Part shown: piece by piece, positions 1-9,875 of the stretch
Layout: the number at the start of each line of letters is the position of its first letter
Numbering within the stretch: position 1 is the stretch's first letter
DNA from: Channallabes apus
Lineage: Eukaryota; Chordata; Actinopteri; Siluriformes; Clariidae
DNA: 64,000 nucleotides
NCBI GenBank assembly: GCA_030522415.1
Contig: CM060121.1
Location: 24,452,142 to 24,516,141, forward strand
Direction: 5' to 3'
Program-made: the position numbers and the translations under genes
The notes under the pieces: model-generated
Seen by the model: the letters and a program-made list of their open reading frames with translations, nothing else
Databases searched by the model: none
Told to the model about the DNA's origin: nothing

Positions 1-1
1 T

Positions 2-2152
2 GTGGCCATGGACCCGCAGAAACTCGAAGTTGTGCGTCATTGGCCCCTACCCAAGACCCTTAAGCAGCTTCAACGGTTTCTCGGGTTTGCGAACTTCTAT
101 CGTCGCTTTATCCGGGACTACAGTACGGTTGCCGCCCCCCTAACCGCTCTGACCCGACCCTCACCGTCACCCTTCACTCTAGACTCTGCCGCCATCTCAG
201 CATTCCAAAGGCTTTGCCAACTTTTCACCACTGCACCGATTCTTCTTCACCCAGATTCAAGTCAACCATTCGTTGTGGAGGTGGACGCCTCAGACGTGGG
301 CGCTGGGGCTGTTCTCTCCCAGCGAGGTCCAGACCAAAAACTACACCCCTGTAGTTTTTTCTCCAAAAAATTTGACACCACTCAGCAGCGATACGGGGTA
401 GGGGACCGCGAGCTGCTGGCCATAAAGTGGGCTTTGGAGGAATGGCGTCACTGACTCCAGGGCACCAGAGAGCCATTCATCGTCTGGACCGATCACCAAA
501 ATCTCATCACAATCCGCAACCTAAAACAGCTGAACCCGAGGCAGGCGCGATGGGCACTATTTTTCGAACATTACGATTTCCATCTGTCATACCGCCCGGG
601 CTCGAAAAACACCAAGGCTGATGCCCTCTCCCGTCAGCATGAAGAGGATGTCGCCCGGGCGGAACCCGCGCCTGTCCTCCCACCATCCAGGATTATCGCA
701 CCCCTCCGCTGGGAACTGGAAACAAGGGTCCGCCAGGCACAGGTCACGGAGAACGAACCGGCAGGTGCGCCGCCTGGACGTCTCTACGTGCCTCACCCAA
801 TGAGATCGGAAGTCATCCAGTGGGGCCACACCTCACTCCTCTCCGGGCACCCAGGAAGCAGGCGTACATCTCAGTTCGTCCAGCGCGCCTTCTGGTGGCC
901 ATCCATGACCAAGGACATCGACGAATACGTTCAGGCGTGCCCAGTGTGTGCCAGGGCAAAGGACACCAACCAGCCGACACCAGGGGAACTTCAACCACTT
1001 CCAATTCCCCGTCGGCCCTGGTCACACATTGCCGTCGATTTCATCACGGGCCTGCCGGAATCCGAAGGAAGAAATACCATCTTAACCATCGTCGATCGTT
1101 TCTCCAAAGCCGTGCACCTGGTGGCCCTGACCGGACTCCCGTCAGCCAAGGACACCGCAAAACTGATATTAGAGCACGTAGTCCGCCTGCATGGGTTCCC
1201 CAAAGACATCGTCTCGGATAGGGGGCCCCAGTTCACAGCCCGGTTCTGGAAGGCCTTCTGCCGTCTGATCCATTCCACCTGCAGCCTATCTTCTGGGTAC
1301 CATCCCCAGACCAATGGTCAGACGAAGCGGACCAACCAACAACTGGAGCGCTATCTAAGGTGTTTTGTGGCGGATCGTCAGCGCTCCTGGGCTCGCTACC
1401 TCCTATGGGCTGAGTTGTCACACAACCTACATGTCTCGTCTGCAACCAACCTCAGTCCATTCGAGGTATGCCATGGTTTCCAACCTCCGATGTTCGAACA
1501 CCAAGAACCGGAGGTTGATGTACCATCAGCCCAACAGTTGGTCCGCAGGTGTCGGCGGCTCTGGACATTAACGAGTCAAGCCATCCAACGAGCCAACACA
1601 CGCTACGTCGCTCAACATCGCCGTCGACACCCTCCGGGACGTTTGTATAACGTAGGTGACAAGGTATGGCTGTCTACGAAGAACCTCCATCTACACACTG
1701 AATCAAGAAAACTATCACCCAGATTCATTGGACCATATCGCATCCACCTCAAAATTAACCCTGTCACCTACCGGCTCCAGCTGCCTGCGGCGCTCCGAAT
1801 CCACCCAGTATTCCACACATCCCAACTAAAACCCTTCATCACGTCACCCATGGTTCCACCCACCCCCCCTGCTCCTCCTCCCCGTATCATTGACGGCGGT
1901 CCCGCTTACACCGTCCGACGGATCCTCGACTCGCGCCCTCGGGGCAGAGGTACTCAGTACCTGGTTGATTGGGAGGGCTATGGCCCCGAAGAACGGACGT
2001 GGGTTCCGGCACGTTTCATCCTCGACCCAGAACTAATTCGGGATTACCGTCACAGGGTATCCTCCATCCCAGGACCATCTGGAGCCGGTCCTGGGCGGGG
2101 GGGTACTGTCATGCACACTCAATCCACGACCAGCACTAGGACCCGGAAGTAG
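2..2152 (+). pseudogene. pol: Element A pol fragment: RT end, RNase H, integrase, chromodomain
   Basis: One reading frame runs the whole length with a single in-frame TGA at 452-454, where the sister copies have a tryptophan codon. The protein starts in the RT thumb ([12 protein letters not shown]), continues through RNase H ([16 protein letters not shown]), a zinc-binding integrase head (HTSL...GHPG, CPVCAR), the integrase core and a C-terminal chromodomain ([15 protein letters not shown]). The integrase Asp residues are at 1037-1039 and 1217-1219. The catalytic Glu, 35 residues after the second Asp, is replaced by Lys (AAG, 1325-1327); B, D and E keep Glu. The stop codon lies 45 bases inside the LTR. 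Integrase normally inserts the cDNA and the chromodomain guides it to chromatin; the E-to-K change and the nonsense codon should make this copy inactive. Confidence 0.93.
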
Positions 2153-2491
2153 AGCGGTCGTAAATCAGGAAGCATAAAAGGAGTAAATAAACCATAGCAG
2201 AGCGCTCAGTCATTGAGTTCGGCCCATGTCGGTTCGTGTTGCGATCTACCAAACCGTGAGTACTCACCAGTATTTTGGGTTATTGCTTTCTGCTATTTGT
2301 GTGTGCATTTATAGGACGCGGGTTAAATTTGTGTTTTTCCCTCGCTCACCCTTTGTGAGAGTCCTTAAACTAAATCGCGGGGATATCCTACCTACTCGCT
2401 TCTCTCCGCGTTTGGGTTCACCATCCACGCTACATTGGGCTAACCGCTAAAGCTACGTCTTCTGGTCCTTCAGGTTAGTTCACCCGTGACA
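2107..2491 (+). repeat. 3' LTR of element A (385 bp)
   Basis: It starts TGTCATGCAC and ends GTGACA, directly after a G-rich polypurine tract. It has the same 385-bp length as the 3' LTR of B. A TATA-like CATAAAAG is at 2173-2180, and GCGCTCAGTCATT at 2202-2214 is the presumed RNA 5' end, complementary to the primer site after the family's 5' LTR. Confidence 0.93.
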
Positions 2492-3217
2492 AGCCCTGGT
2501 CAACAGAATTCTGTGAAGGAAGGAAACAGACAGAGTCAGAGATTGGTACCCTTCAGAGTGAGTTGGGAGTTTGCAAGGCAGAGAAGGATGCTCTTCGGAG
2601 TGAGTTGCGAGTTTGATGAGACGGCATAAATATGTAATACAGCAAATTAAATATTTTGGTTTATATTTTGGTTTATATTATATGGTTAATGTATTTTGGT
2701 TTATATTGCAAACGAACAACGAATCAAGAGCCTGTGATTATATTGCATAAATATTATTTTGTACAGAGAAATATCTGAATTTTTTTTTTTTTTTTTTTTT
2801 TAGATTTTTTTTTAAACAAATCTCTCAAAAATAGTAAGATGTATTTTGGTTTTATACTGCAAACGAAAAACGAATCCAGAGCCTGTAATAATATTGCATA
2901 ACTATTATTTTGCACAAATACTGTAAATCTCTGAATAAAACAATGATATTTTATTCACAAATGTAAGATTGATGTCTTGATGTCTTAAACTCTAACAACT
3001 GTAAGTATTGCCGAAATAATTTTTTTTAAAGCCCTAGTGCTGTTGTTTGCGCTGTTTTCTTTAATAATAACACGGGTCCTGAATTAGCGGACATCGGTGG
3101 CTCAGGAATCGATTTTTCACTCCTTTTGCATGACAGCGTTAAGAAAGACGGCACTTTCTATACAAATTAAACATTGCACTAAATTATTTTAATAGCGTTT
3201 ATTTCGACATGGGTTAA
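2492..3217. other. AT-rich spacer with a ~100-bp direct repeat; no gene seen
   Basis: No gene is recognised. Positions about 2690-2790 and 2841-2940 are diverged direct copies of one ~100-bp sequence (both contain GCAAACGAA and AGAGCCTGT), separated by a T-run at 2780-2800. Positions 2535-2615 contain two similar ~20-bp stretches (GAGTGAGTTG twice) of unknown origin. Confidence 0.6.
2976..3073 (+). repeat. 98-bp direct repeat, copy 1
   Basis: It matches 9398-9495 over 98 bases with only two visible differences (C/T and G/A). Both copies begin CTTGATGTCTTAAAC and end with TTAATAATAACAC. The flanks differ after the repeat. Its class is unknown; it has no terminal motifs that identify a transposon. 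Confidence 0.85.
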
Positions 3218-3835
3218 CTTACAGTGGGAGCCACGTCAAACAGCCGCCTGGAGCATGACTGCTCCGTGGCAGTTCCATGAAGGGTTAATGCAGGCTTCGT
3301 GCATGGAATGTGATCCCCCGCGATGACGCAGTTAACGATGCCCCGCCCCATAAACGCCCCCATGCGCTTTCTAAAAAGATGGTTGCAATGCCGTATAATT
3401 CCGCCAGATGGAGCATTGACTGGCACAGTTAACTGCAGTGTCCAGGAAGCCCAATACCGTATCTTTAATATACAGACAGTTCTTGTATTGTCAACATAGT
3501 TTCATAAATAGATGAAAAAACAACAACAACAAACCGATTAATAAAACAGATTTGTTAAATCACTCAATACACAACCCATGATGATTATGCTATTTATTAT
3601 TTAATAATGAATTAATAAAATTAGTTAGTGAAATATTTTTAAGACATCCTGAAATGATCCTTAAAGACACGGTAGCGGCTGTAATTTGTCTATACCGACC
3701 ATTGTAGGTACGGAATAAAAACGCAGGCTATGTACAGTATTTTATATTACGGTGTATTTTACCTAGTTCCATTTAATATACTGATAGATAATATAAAGCT
3801 CAAAAAAGCTCAAAATGTAACGTTTGCTTGGGTTT
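3218..3835 (+). repeat. Terminal block of an unclassified DNA transposon (TIR core CAGTGGGAGCCAC), left orientation
   Basis: It begins TACAGTGGGAGCCACGTCAAA. About 610 bases are repeated in inverted orientation at 43247-43858. The same terminal motif, pointing the other way, ends the blocks at 8033 and 43246. No transposase is recognisable. I cannot find a matching target-site duplication, so the superfamily (hAT, Harbinger, Kolobok or other) is open. Confidence 0.7.
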
Positions 3836-4215
3836 GTTTTCGTTATATTTTTGATGATGTTTTCGCTGATTTTTTCACTGATAGTCTACAAGTGGCATAA
3901 GAGGCAATTAATGCCGCATGCAACCTGGAATAAATATCTGCCCATATGGATCAGTATTTCTTTAGTCATTTAATCATGCATAATGCTCCACCGTCAAAAG
4001 ATCTGATGGGGCATTAATCACTTATCACAACTGTGAATGGATGCGGCAACAGAGACACATTAAATCCCCATAAACACTTGGAAACAATAGTAAAAAAGTT
4101 CCAGAGGGTTAGCGCCTGTTATACTAATATATTTTTACTGATTTATTTTTTTACTGCTTGTATTTCGTTGGTTTTTACGCAATTTCATATGTGTGTGTGC
4201 GCACGAGAGAGAGAG
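3803..4215 (+). repeat. Tandem duplication, unit 1
   Basis: About 410 bases here reappear in the same order and orientation from 4397 to about 4870. Shared landmarks include GGTTTGTTTTCGTTATATTT, GATCTGATGGGGCAT, TTAATCCCCATAAAC (unit 1 has TAAATCCCC) and a GT/GA-rich end. Divergence is substantial, so the event is old. The tRNA-like sequence lies between the two units. Confidence 0.8.
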
Positions 4216-4246
4216 AGGATACTCTGACAAGAGCAAATTCCGTGTG

Positions 4247-4331
4247 GCTCCCGTGGCGCAATCGGTTAGCCCGTGATACTTATAAAGCGGTCCAGGTGAA
4301 GCAATGCCGAGTTCGAGTCTCACCTAAAGCA
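4247..4331 (+). pseudogene. tRNA-Ile(UAU)-like pseudogene, intron-containing type
   Basis: It begins GCTCCCGTGGCGCAATCGG and keeps ATACTTATAAAGC in the anticodon region, like vertebrate intron-containing tRNA-Ile(TAT) genes. A-box TGGCGCAATCGG and B-box GTTCGAGTCT are recognisable. Several bases of the variable loop and T-stem are missing before GTTCGAG, and the acceptor ends no longer pair well. It is followed at once by a LINE-type 3' tail, so it is more likely a SINE-like or retrotransposed pseudogene than a working tRNA. Confidence 0.7.
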
Positions 4332-4392
4332 CCCAAAGCATTTTACTGCATATCGCACTGTGTATGTGACAAATAAAATTTGAATTTGAAAG
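4332..4392 (+). repeat. LINE-type 3' tail fused to the tRNA-like sequence
   Basis: The stretch GCATTTTACTGCATAT, then ACTGTGTATGTGACAAATAA and AATTTGAATTTGAA, matches the 3' end of the LINE at 60718-60790. Such tails are what a LINE reverse transcriptase recognises, so this pair looks like a SINE or a chimeric retrocopy. Confidence 0.6.
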
Positions 4393-4396
4393 TAAA

Positions 4397-4870
4397 GCTT
4401 AAAATGTAACTTCTGCTTTGGTTTGTTTTCGTTATATTTTTGATGTTTTCGCTGAAAGTCAAATTGGCATAACAAATTGATTAATGGCGCATAATATCTG
4501 GAACAAATCTTTGTCCATACGGATCAGTGTGTCTTTAGTCATTTAACCAGCATAATGTCCCACATTAAAGATCTGATGGGGCATCAATCACTTATCACAA
4601 CGGTGTATAGATGCAGCAGCAGAGACAGATTTAATCCCCATAAACATTCACACTTGAAAACAAAACTAACAGAAGTAAACAGTTCTAGAGTGTTAGTGCC
4701 TGTTATCACAGGACAGGAATCACCTACAGGATACTACTGTATTTTACTGCTCATATTTTTTACCCTAGTTTCATTTGGTTTTACGCGATTTCATGTATTA
4801 TTTGTGTGTGTCTGTGTGTGTACAGTGTGTCTGTGTGTGTGTGTGTGTGTGAGTGCGAGAGATAGCGTGA
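4397..4870 (+). repeat. Tandem duplication, unit 2
   Basis: Second copy of the 3803-4215 sequence, with a longer GT-rich stretch near 4801-4850. It is not followed by a second tRNA-like sequence. The offset between units is about 594 bases. Confidence 0.8.
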
Positions 4871-5434
4871 GAGCGCGTGCGCGAGAGAGGGCTTTCATGC
4901 TGATTTATCCAAGGTTACTAAAACCTGGCTTACTACCTATAAAAAATATTTCAATTTAACTCATGGGTCTCAATCACAGATGACACGACAAATTATATAC
5001 TCTGAAACGTTCATTTGAACATTTAAAAATATATACAAAAACACGAATACTAATGTTATCATGGTGTAAATTATTAACATTAGGTTAGGTCCTGCCCTTA
5101 ATTAATTCATATTATAATTACTTTTACATAGTATAGTTACTGGACTGACATGACCAAAAACTAGCTATTTCATTTAGCCTTTCTAAAATCAACCCATCTA
5201 TCATTTATAATCAGAAAACATAAAACATATTATGATCTGTTCAATAGCCCATCTGTTTTAATTTAGTTTGTATTTTTTATTATTCATAAGACAACCTTTC
5301 AGTTTTGTAAATATTTTAGTTATAGTGTGTTAAGTCTTACTTTAGGTTAAACGTTTTTGAGAATTTTACCATCCAGCTTAGATAAATGTTATGTCATTGA
5401 TTGATAAAATCTGGATTAAGGATATTTTATTATA

Positions 5435-5494
<60 letters not shown>

Positions 5495-6730
5495 GTTTCC
5501 CCCTGAGGGATTGCCACCTTATTGTGGTCAGGGGGTTTGCGTGCCTCAACACAATTCAGCAAATACAATACTGTTACTATACAGTAAGGCCAGGTAAAAA
5601 CAGTGCTCGAACATGATGCCCCCTCCCCCCACCCCGTGTTGTCTGGTCTAGAACGGCGCTGCCTCTGACCGTCTTTTGTCTTGTAAATGAGTATTCTCAC
5701 TCACCTTCCAATCCCCCCTGCGCACACACTCTGTTTGTACTGTAAACTGTAACTGTGTTTGCTAGGGCACTTGATTATACACAGTACTTTAATGTATGGA
5801 ACACTTACTTAACTTACTGGTTTGGTTTAAACATCGCTTATTACCTTATTCAGCAAAATAAATTCATTATTAACGTATTGAAGTATTTTAGTTAAGGACA
5901 AAAACTGTGCTTGTGTTTAGAACTGCTGAACAGCCGAAAACACACACACACCCATCCCCCCGCCAAAAACACACACACACAGAGCAATTAACACCATGTC
6001 ATACTCAGGAGTGGAAGGTGAGAAACCTCAGTGGAGAATACCAAGTTTGTCTTGCTCTTTTGGAGTTCTTAAAACCCAAAACATTTATTTATACTGAGAA
6101 AAAATTATTATGGGTCACAATCACAAACACAAATACATATAATCAAGTGTTTAACTGGTTTCATTTGTTTCTATGATCAATAATTATTATTATTATTATT
6201 ATTTTCAGCCCAACTCTTTGACTATTTAAAACAAAGTTGTGTCCCATTTTTTGCCCATTGAAGTTGTTGGTTCAACTAAACAATTTTTAAATACCCAAAC
6301 AATCCCCCAAAATTAAAACACGCAAAACATGACTTTAACAATTCAATTTATTCTTCCAAAACTAGTCAAAGTTAAAACAGTAATTTATATAAAACAGATG
6401 AATACATGTTGTCTTTTTGCTTAAAGTTCATTAAACTACCCGGATACACCAGCTGCTTATAAGTCTCTATCTATAGTCCTTTTACATTAAAATATTAATT
6501 TTTCAAATATCAAAACTATTAAACATGGAACAGTTGAAGTCTTTGTTTCCCCCAAAGTACTGTATCAGACATTTTGCAGTTCTATGTTCAGAATATACAG
6601 TAGACCTGATCAAACATCATTCTAAAGCTGTCGGACTGTGACGTCATCCCTCAACAGCTTGTTCAGGCTCCTCCAGTCCTGTAGCTCCAAAAGTCCAGCC
6701 GTCAGCCGTCTGACCCCCCAATCCTCCACA
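4871..6730. other. AT-rich spacer with microsatellites; no gene seen
   Basis: It contains a (TA)n run at 5439-5491 and a (TTA)n run near 6183-6205. CA-rich bits lie at 5938-5980. Open frames here are short and low in complexity, and I see no exon or known repeat. Confidence 0.6.
5439..5491. repeat. (TA)n microsatellite
   Basis: About 26 uninterrupted TA units are visible directly. Confidence 0.95.
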
Positions 6731-8033
6731 GCGGAGCTCTGCTTAAAGACAACAGGAGAATTTAGTCAAGACAAAGATAAATAAACTTCACAGAACATAT
6801 AGTTCTAATAAAAATAAAATATATTAATAAACCTATTTACCACAGAGTGTGTAAAATACTGTTTTGGGGATTCTGTAATGTAAATAAACTGCCTGTTCTA
6901 ATGTTAACCAGTGAACAGTGTTAGTATTAACCAGTGAACAGTGTTAGTGTTAACCAGGTCTGTCTGTATTATCGTCTGCATTAAATTAACCCAGACTTTA
7001 CTTAATGCGCTTCTCATACAAATAAGTTAAGCGATATAACACTCGTATATGAGCATTAGTTCATCCCTGAAGCCAAACTATAACTTACTGAAGCCCCTCA
7101 CACACACACACACACACACACCTCCCCCTCCTCCTCCTTAACTGATAAACACTTCTGTGTTGTTATTCAGCTCGTTAACTAAGCGCTCGCGCTACCGCGG
7201 AAAGTCCCGAACAAAGTGTGTAAAATATAAACCGGGTTATGAGCGTTACTAGCTCCTGTACAGCTACCCTCAGTCTGTGTCCCTCATCAACTGCATCACA
7301 TTATATTACAGTCACAGAAATAACCTGCAGATTAACTCTTAACCAGAGAATAAATAAGCGCTGAATTTATCCAGACAACACGCGGTGAGATTCTCTCAGT
7401 ATTTACAGAGAACACAAACACTCTTCATCGGGTAGTGCAGCTCTTGTAATAGGGACATTAATAGTATTGTCGAAGCTTGAGCATGTTTTTGAGTTAAAGT
7501 GGAGTGACAGTGTGAGTGTGTGACACTGACAGTAAGCTGTAATATTAACTCCAGACTTGGTAAACAGATCATTAAGTTCTCTAAAGTCACATCTGACCGC
7601 TGCTGGTGCTGCCAGTGATATTTAAAACGGCCAATAAAAAACTAAACTGGGAAATAAACTGTAAACTACCCCAAACACATTTTATAAAATAAAATATCAC
7701 TTACCACGAATAGTCCGTTAAGCCGCCATCTTCATCTCTGTAGTTTGGTAGCGTCAGTTCGGCGAGGGTGGAGGCGGGTTGTTAAAATCACGTGATTGCA
7801 ACTCAGCGCAGCTGGCTTGTTTTAATGTGTTCTTGAGAACGAAGCGCCATCTAGTGGTGGCACCAGGTAAATGAATAAATAGGGCTTGAATGGGCGTGTT
7901 TACTGTGAAATCTTGACACGCCTTTCGGCCAGAAAAGGGAGGGGGGATTACGGCGTGCAAAGGCCATTCACACGCCATTCACACTTCAGCCACACTGTCG
8001 CGGCTATTTGGTGTGGCTCCCACTGTAACAATA
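6731..8033 (+). repeat. 1.3-kb duplicated block ending in the CAGTGGGAGCCAC-type TIR, copy 1
   Basis: It is a direct repeat of 42030-43246. Both begin GGAGCTCTGCTTAAAGACAA and end GTGGCTCCCACTGTA. The second copy lacks a short stretch around 6866-6950. The last ~27 bases are an inverted match to the terminus at 3218. It includes a CpG-rich part (7150-7250) and a promoter-like segment near 7730. The two largest minus-strand open frames (about 7396-7590 and 7754-7978) occur in both copies but resemble no protein I know. Confidence 0.8.
7699..7732 (-). promoter_or_regulatory. First-exon-like segment: YY1-type motif followed by a consensus 5' splice site
   Basis: On the minus strand the sequence reads AAGATGGCGGC (7732-7722), a classic YY1 site found just downstream of many vertebrate start sites. 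About 25 bases later comes GTGGTAAGTG (donor GTAAGT at 7704-7699). The segment is preceded by GC-rich DNA. It is preserved at 42917-42950. Promoter function is an inference from motifs only. Confidence 0.4.
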
Positions 8034-8218
8034 ACATGCCATAACAGACAAATATATAAATTAATATAAAATTTATATAAATTAATTAATTAATATCGCT
8101 AATATTTTCATGTAACATGTGGCCGTGAAACGAACCGGGTTTACAATCATAGTTGATGGACAAACAGCTGATAACACTCTTCACCAGCTTCAGAAACAAT
8201 GTGAAGTGTCAGTTGTTG

Positions 8219-8725
8219 GGGTTGTATAGCACACTTATGGAATGAATACGATGAGATGACGGAGTGGAGGTTTAATACCTCTATTTCACACGCGGGGCCG
8301 TAAGTGCGGTTCATTATGATTCAGCGCGAGTTTTGGTGCTGTTATTACGTTTCCATCTTACCACGCAAAAAAATAAACATGTTTAACATGTGGAAGCTCG
8401 CGGACCTTGCAGATCTTCGCGGACCGTCGGGCGGCCACTCGAGGCGGATCACGATGCCTAATACCCCTCTCTCACCTGTGTGGCCGGACTCATCTCCGTG
8501 AGCTGCCGCGATTGCCCACGACGTTCCTTTAACGTTCCGCGAAAAACTAAACGTGGAATTTTTCACGCGGAAAGATGGAAACGTAATCACAGCGCAAAAA
8601 CTCGGGGTGAATCATGATCAAGCCTGCGGCCACAGCGCGAGCCCGTGCAGGTGAGATAGGGGTATAACACACTGCATCTCACAGCGAGCCAAACCGCATA
8701 AGTGAATACTGTAGGGGTGTTAAAC
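8219..8725. mobile_element. Foldback or MITE-like element with long inverted arms
   Basis: Arms of about 60 bases are clear: 8311-8370 pairs with 8559-8621 (core GATTACGTTTCCATCTT versus TTATTACGTTTCCATCTT). Weaker pairing extends outwards to about 8219 and 8725. There is no coding potential, as expected for a MITE or foldback element. I see no clear TSD. Confidence 0.65.
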
Positions 8726-9823
8726 ATTACAATCACCCAGAAACATGAATGGATGCGGGGTTTGAATCTCCCATGGTTATTTTCTCATTTAACTAAATCA
8801 AATTTCATAAAAATAAAACGTGTCAAAAGAAAAACCCATAAAGTCATGGATAATGGCTAATGATCAATGAAACATATTTTAAACAAAAAGCAGCGAGCAG
8901 CTGGACATCAGGACGGGGAGTGTACAGTACAGTAAGTACGACGCGTTGGTCTGGCACGCGCAGGTCTGAGCAGCTCAAGAAGCTCCATAATCTGTTGCCT
9001 TGGAAGGCAAAACTTTTATTTAAATATATTTATTAATAACGACCACGGGGAAAATATGAAAAGGGCTGAAGTTTTGTCTAAAGGAAAAATGTACATGACC
9101 CACATGACCGCGCCGTCTTCAGTTTAACACAACACCACGCTGTATCGCTGCCTAATTGTTCGCCACCTGTTTAATATTAATAGTGATTGGCAATTTTAAT
9201 GCATTAGTCACATTATGAAATAGGCTAATTAAAAGTCACTCTATTAGTTCTCATATCAAATAAAATAAAATTCTTAAACAGGTCTAATGTAATGAGAGGA
9301 CCCGATTATACTGCATACATCTTTTTTATTGATTTATTTTTTTATTATCTATTCTGGAAGTTTGCTCTATTTGTTTTAGTTATTTCTATATTTAAATCTT
9401 GATGTCTTAAACTCTAACAACTGTAAGTATTGTCGAAATAATTTTTTTTAAAGCCCTAGTGCTGTTGTTTGCACTGTTTTCTTTAATAATAACACTAAAC
9501 AGATAAAAACAGAGAGTCTGTCTAAACAAAATAAAACCAATGTTTTCTAACTCATATTTTTTATATTTATAGTTTTACATGTTTGTTGGATGTGTAAATT
9601 ATCATAATTGTAGTATTACTTCGCTACAACATATTGTTTTGACTTTATTATGACTTAAGCTCTGAATATATTTAAAAACCGATACGACGGAAAATGTCAA
9701 TTTGCGCCACCTGGCGGTCATTTCACGAATTATTTTGAAATGCTCCTGGTTTATTTTGGCCGCTGCCGCGTTTCCACGGCGGTGAGTGCGACGGTAATGA
9801 GCAGTCTGGTTGTCACACCACTG
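8726..9823. other. Spacer; one 98-bp repeat, no gene seen
   Basis: Apart from the repeat at 9398-9495 I recognise nothing. A moderately GC-rich stretch at 9700-9823 adjoins the truncated LTR of element B. Confidence 0.55.
9398..9495 (+). repeat. 98-bp direct repeat, copy 2
   Basis: Near-identical partner of 2976-3073, 6.4 kb away in the same orientation. Confidence 0.85.
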
Positions 9824-9862
9824 TACGTCTTCTGGTCACCTCAGGTTAGTTAATCTTTGACA
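9824..9862 (+). repeat. Remnant of the 5' LTR of element B (39 bp)
   Basis: TACGTCTTCTGGTCACCTC... to TTTGACA matches the last 39 bases of the 3' LTR (14583-14621). The rest of the LTR, including promoter and TATA box, is gone. Confidence 0.9.
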
Positions 9863-9863
9863 G

Positions 9864-9875
9864 AATGACTGAGCG
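9864..9875 (+). promoter_or_regulatory. Self-priming primer-binding site of element B
   Basis: AATGACTGAGCG, one base after the LTR, is the exact reverse complement of CGCTCAGTCATT at 14334-14345 in the 3' LTR, where the RNA should begin. In Tf1/sushi elements the RNA 5' end folds onto this site and primes minus-strand synthesis. No complement of a host tRNA 3' end (TGG...) follows the LTR. The site overlaps the gag ATG at 9865. Confidence 0.8.

Larger units (their letters stand above)
1..2491 (+). mobile_element. LTR retrotransposon A, Ty3/gypsy sushi-like chromovirus, 5' truncated by the window edge
   Basis: Only the 3' part is in the window: the end of reverse transcriptase, RNase H, integrase, chromodomain and a complete 3' LTR. 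The window starts inside pol, so the 5' LTR, gag and protease lie to the left. The pol sequence is very close to elements B, D and E, so these are copies of one family. The element ends with ...GTGACA at 2491, followed by unrelated AT-rich DNA. The TSD cannot be tested because the other end is not visible. Confidence 0.95.

Noticed and set aside
3214..3426. Minus-strand 70-residue ORF in the TIR block
   Set aside because: It is not preserved as an open frame in the inverted copy at 43640-43858 and shows no motif.
4247..4331. Functional tRNA-Ile gene
   Set aside because: Bases of the variable loop and T-stem are missing, the acceptor stem pairs poorly, no terminator T-run follows closely, and a LINE tail adjoins it.
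7396..7590. 64-residue minus-strand frame kept in both copies of the duplicated block
   Set aside because: The two copies are so similar that conservation is uninformative, the start is not ATG, and no protein is recognised.
3210..8040. TTAA target-site duplication that would make the TIR element a piggyBac
   Set aside because: TTAA is not directly next to either terminus, and the flanks of the four termini do not share it.
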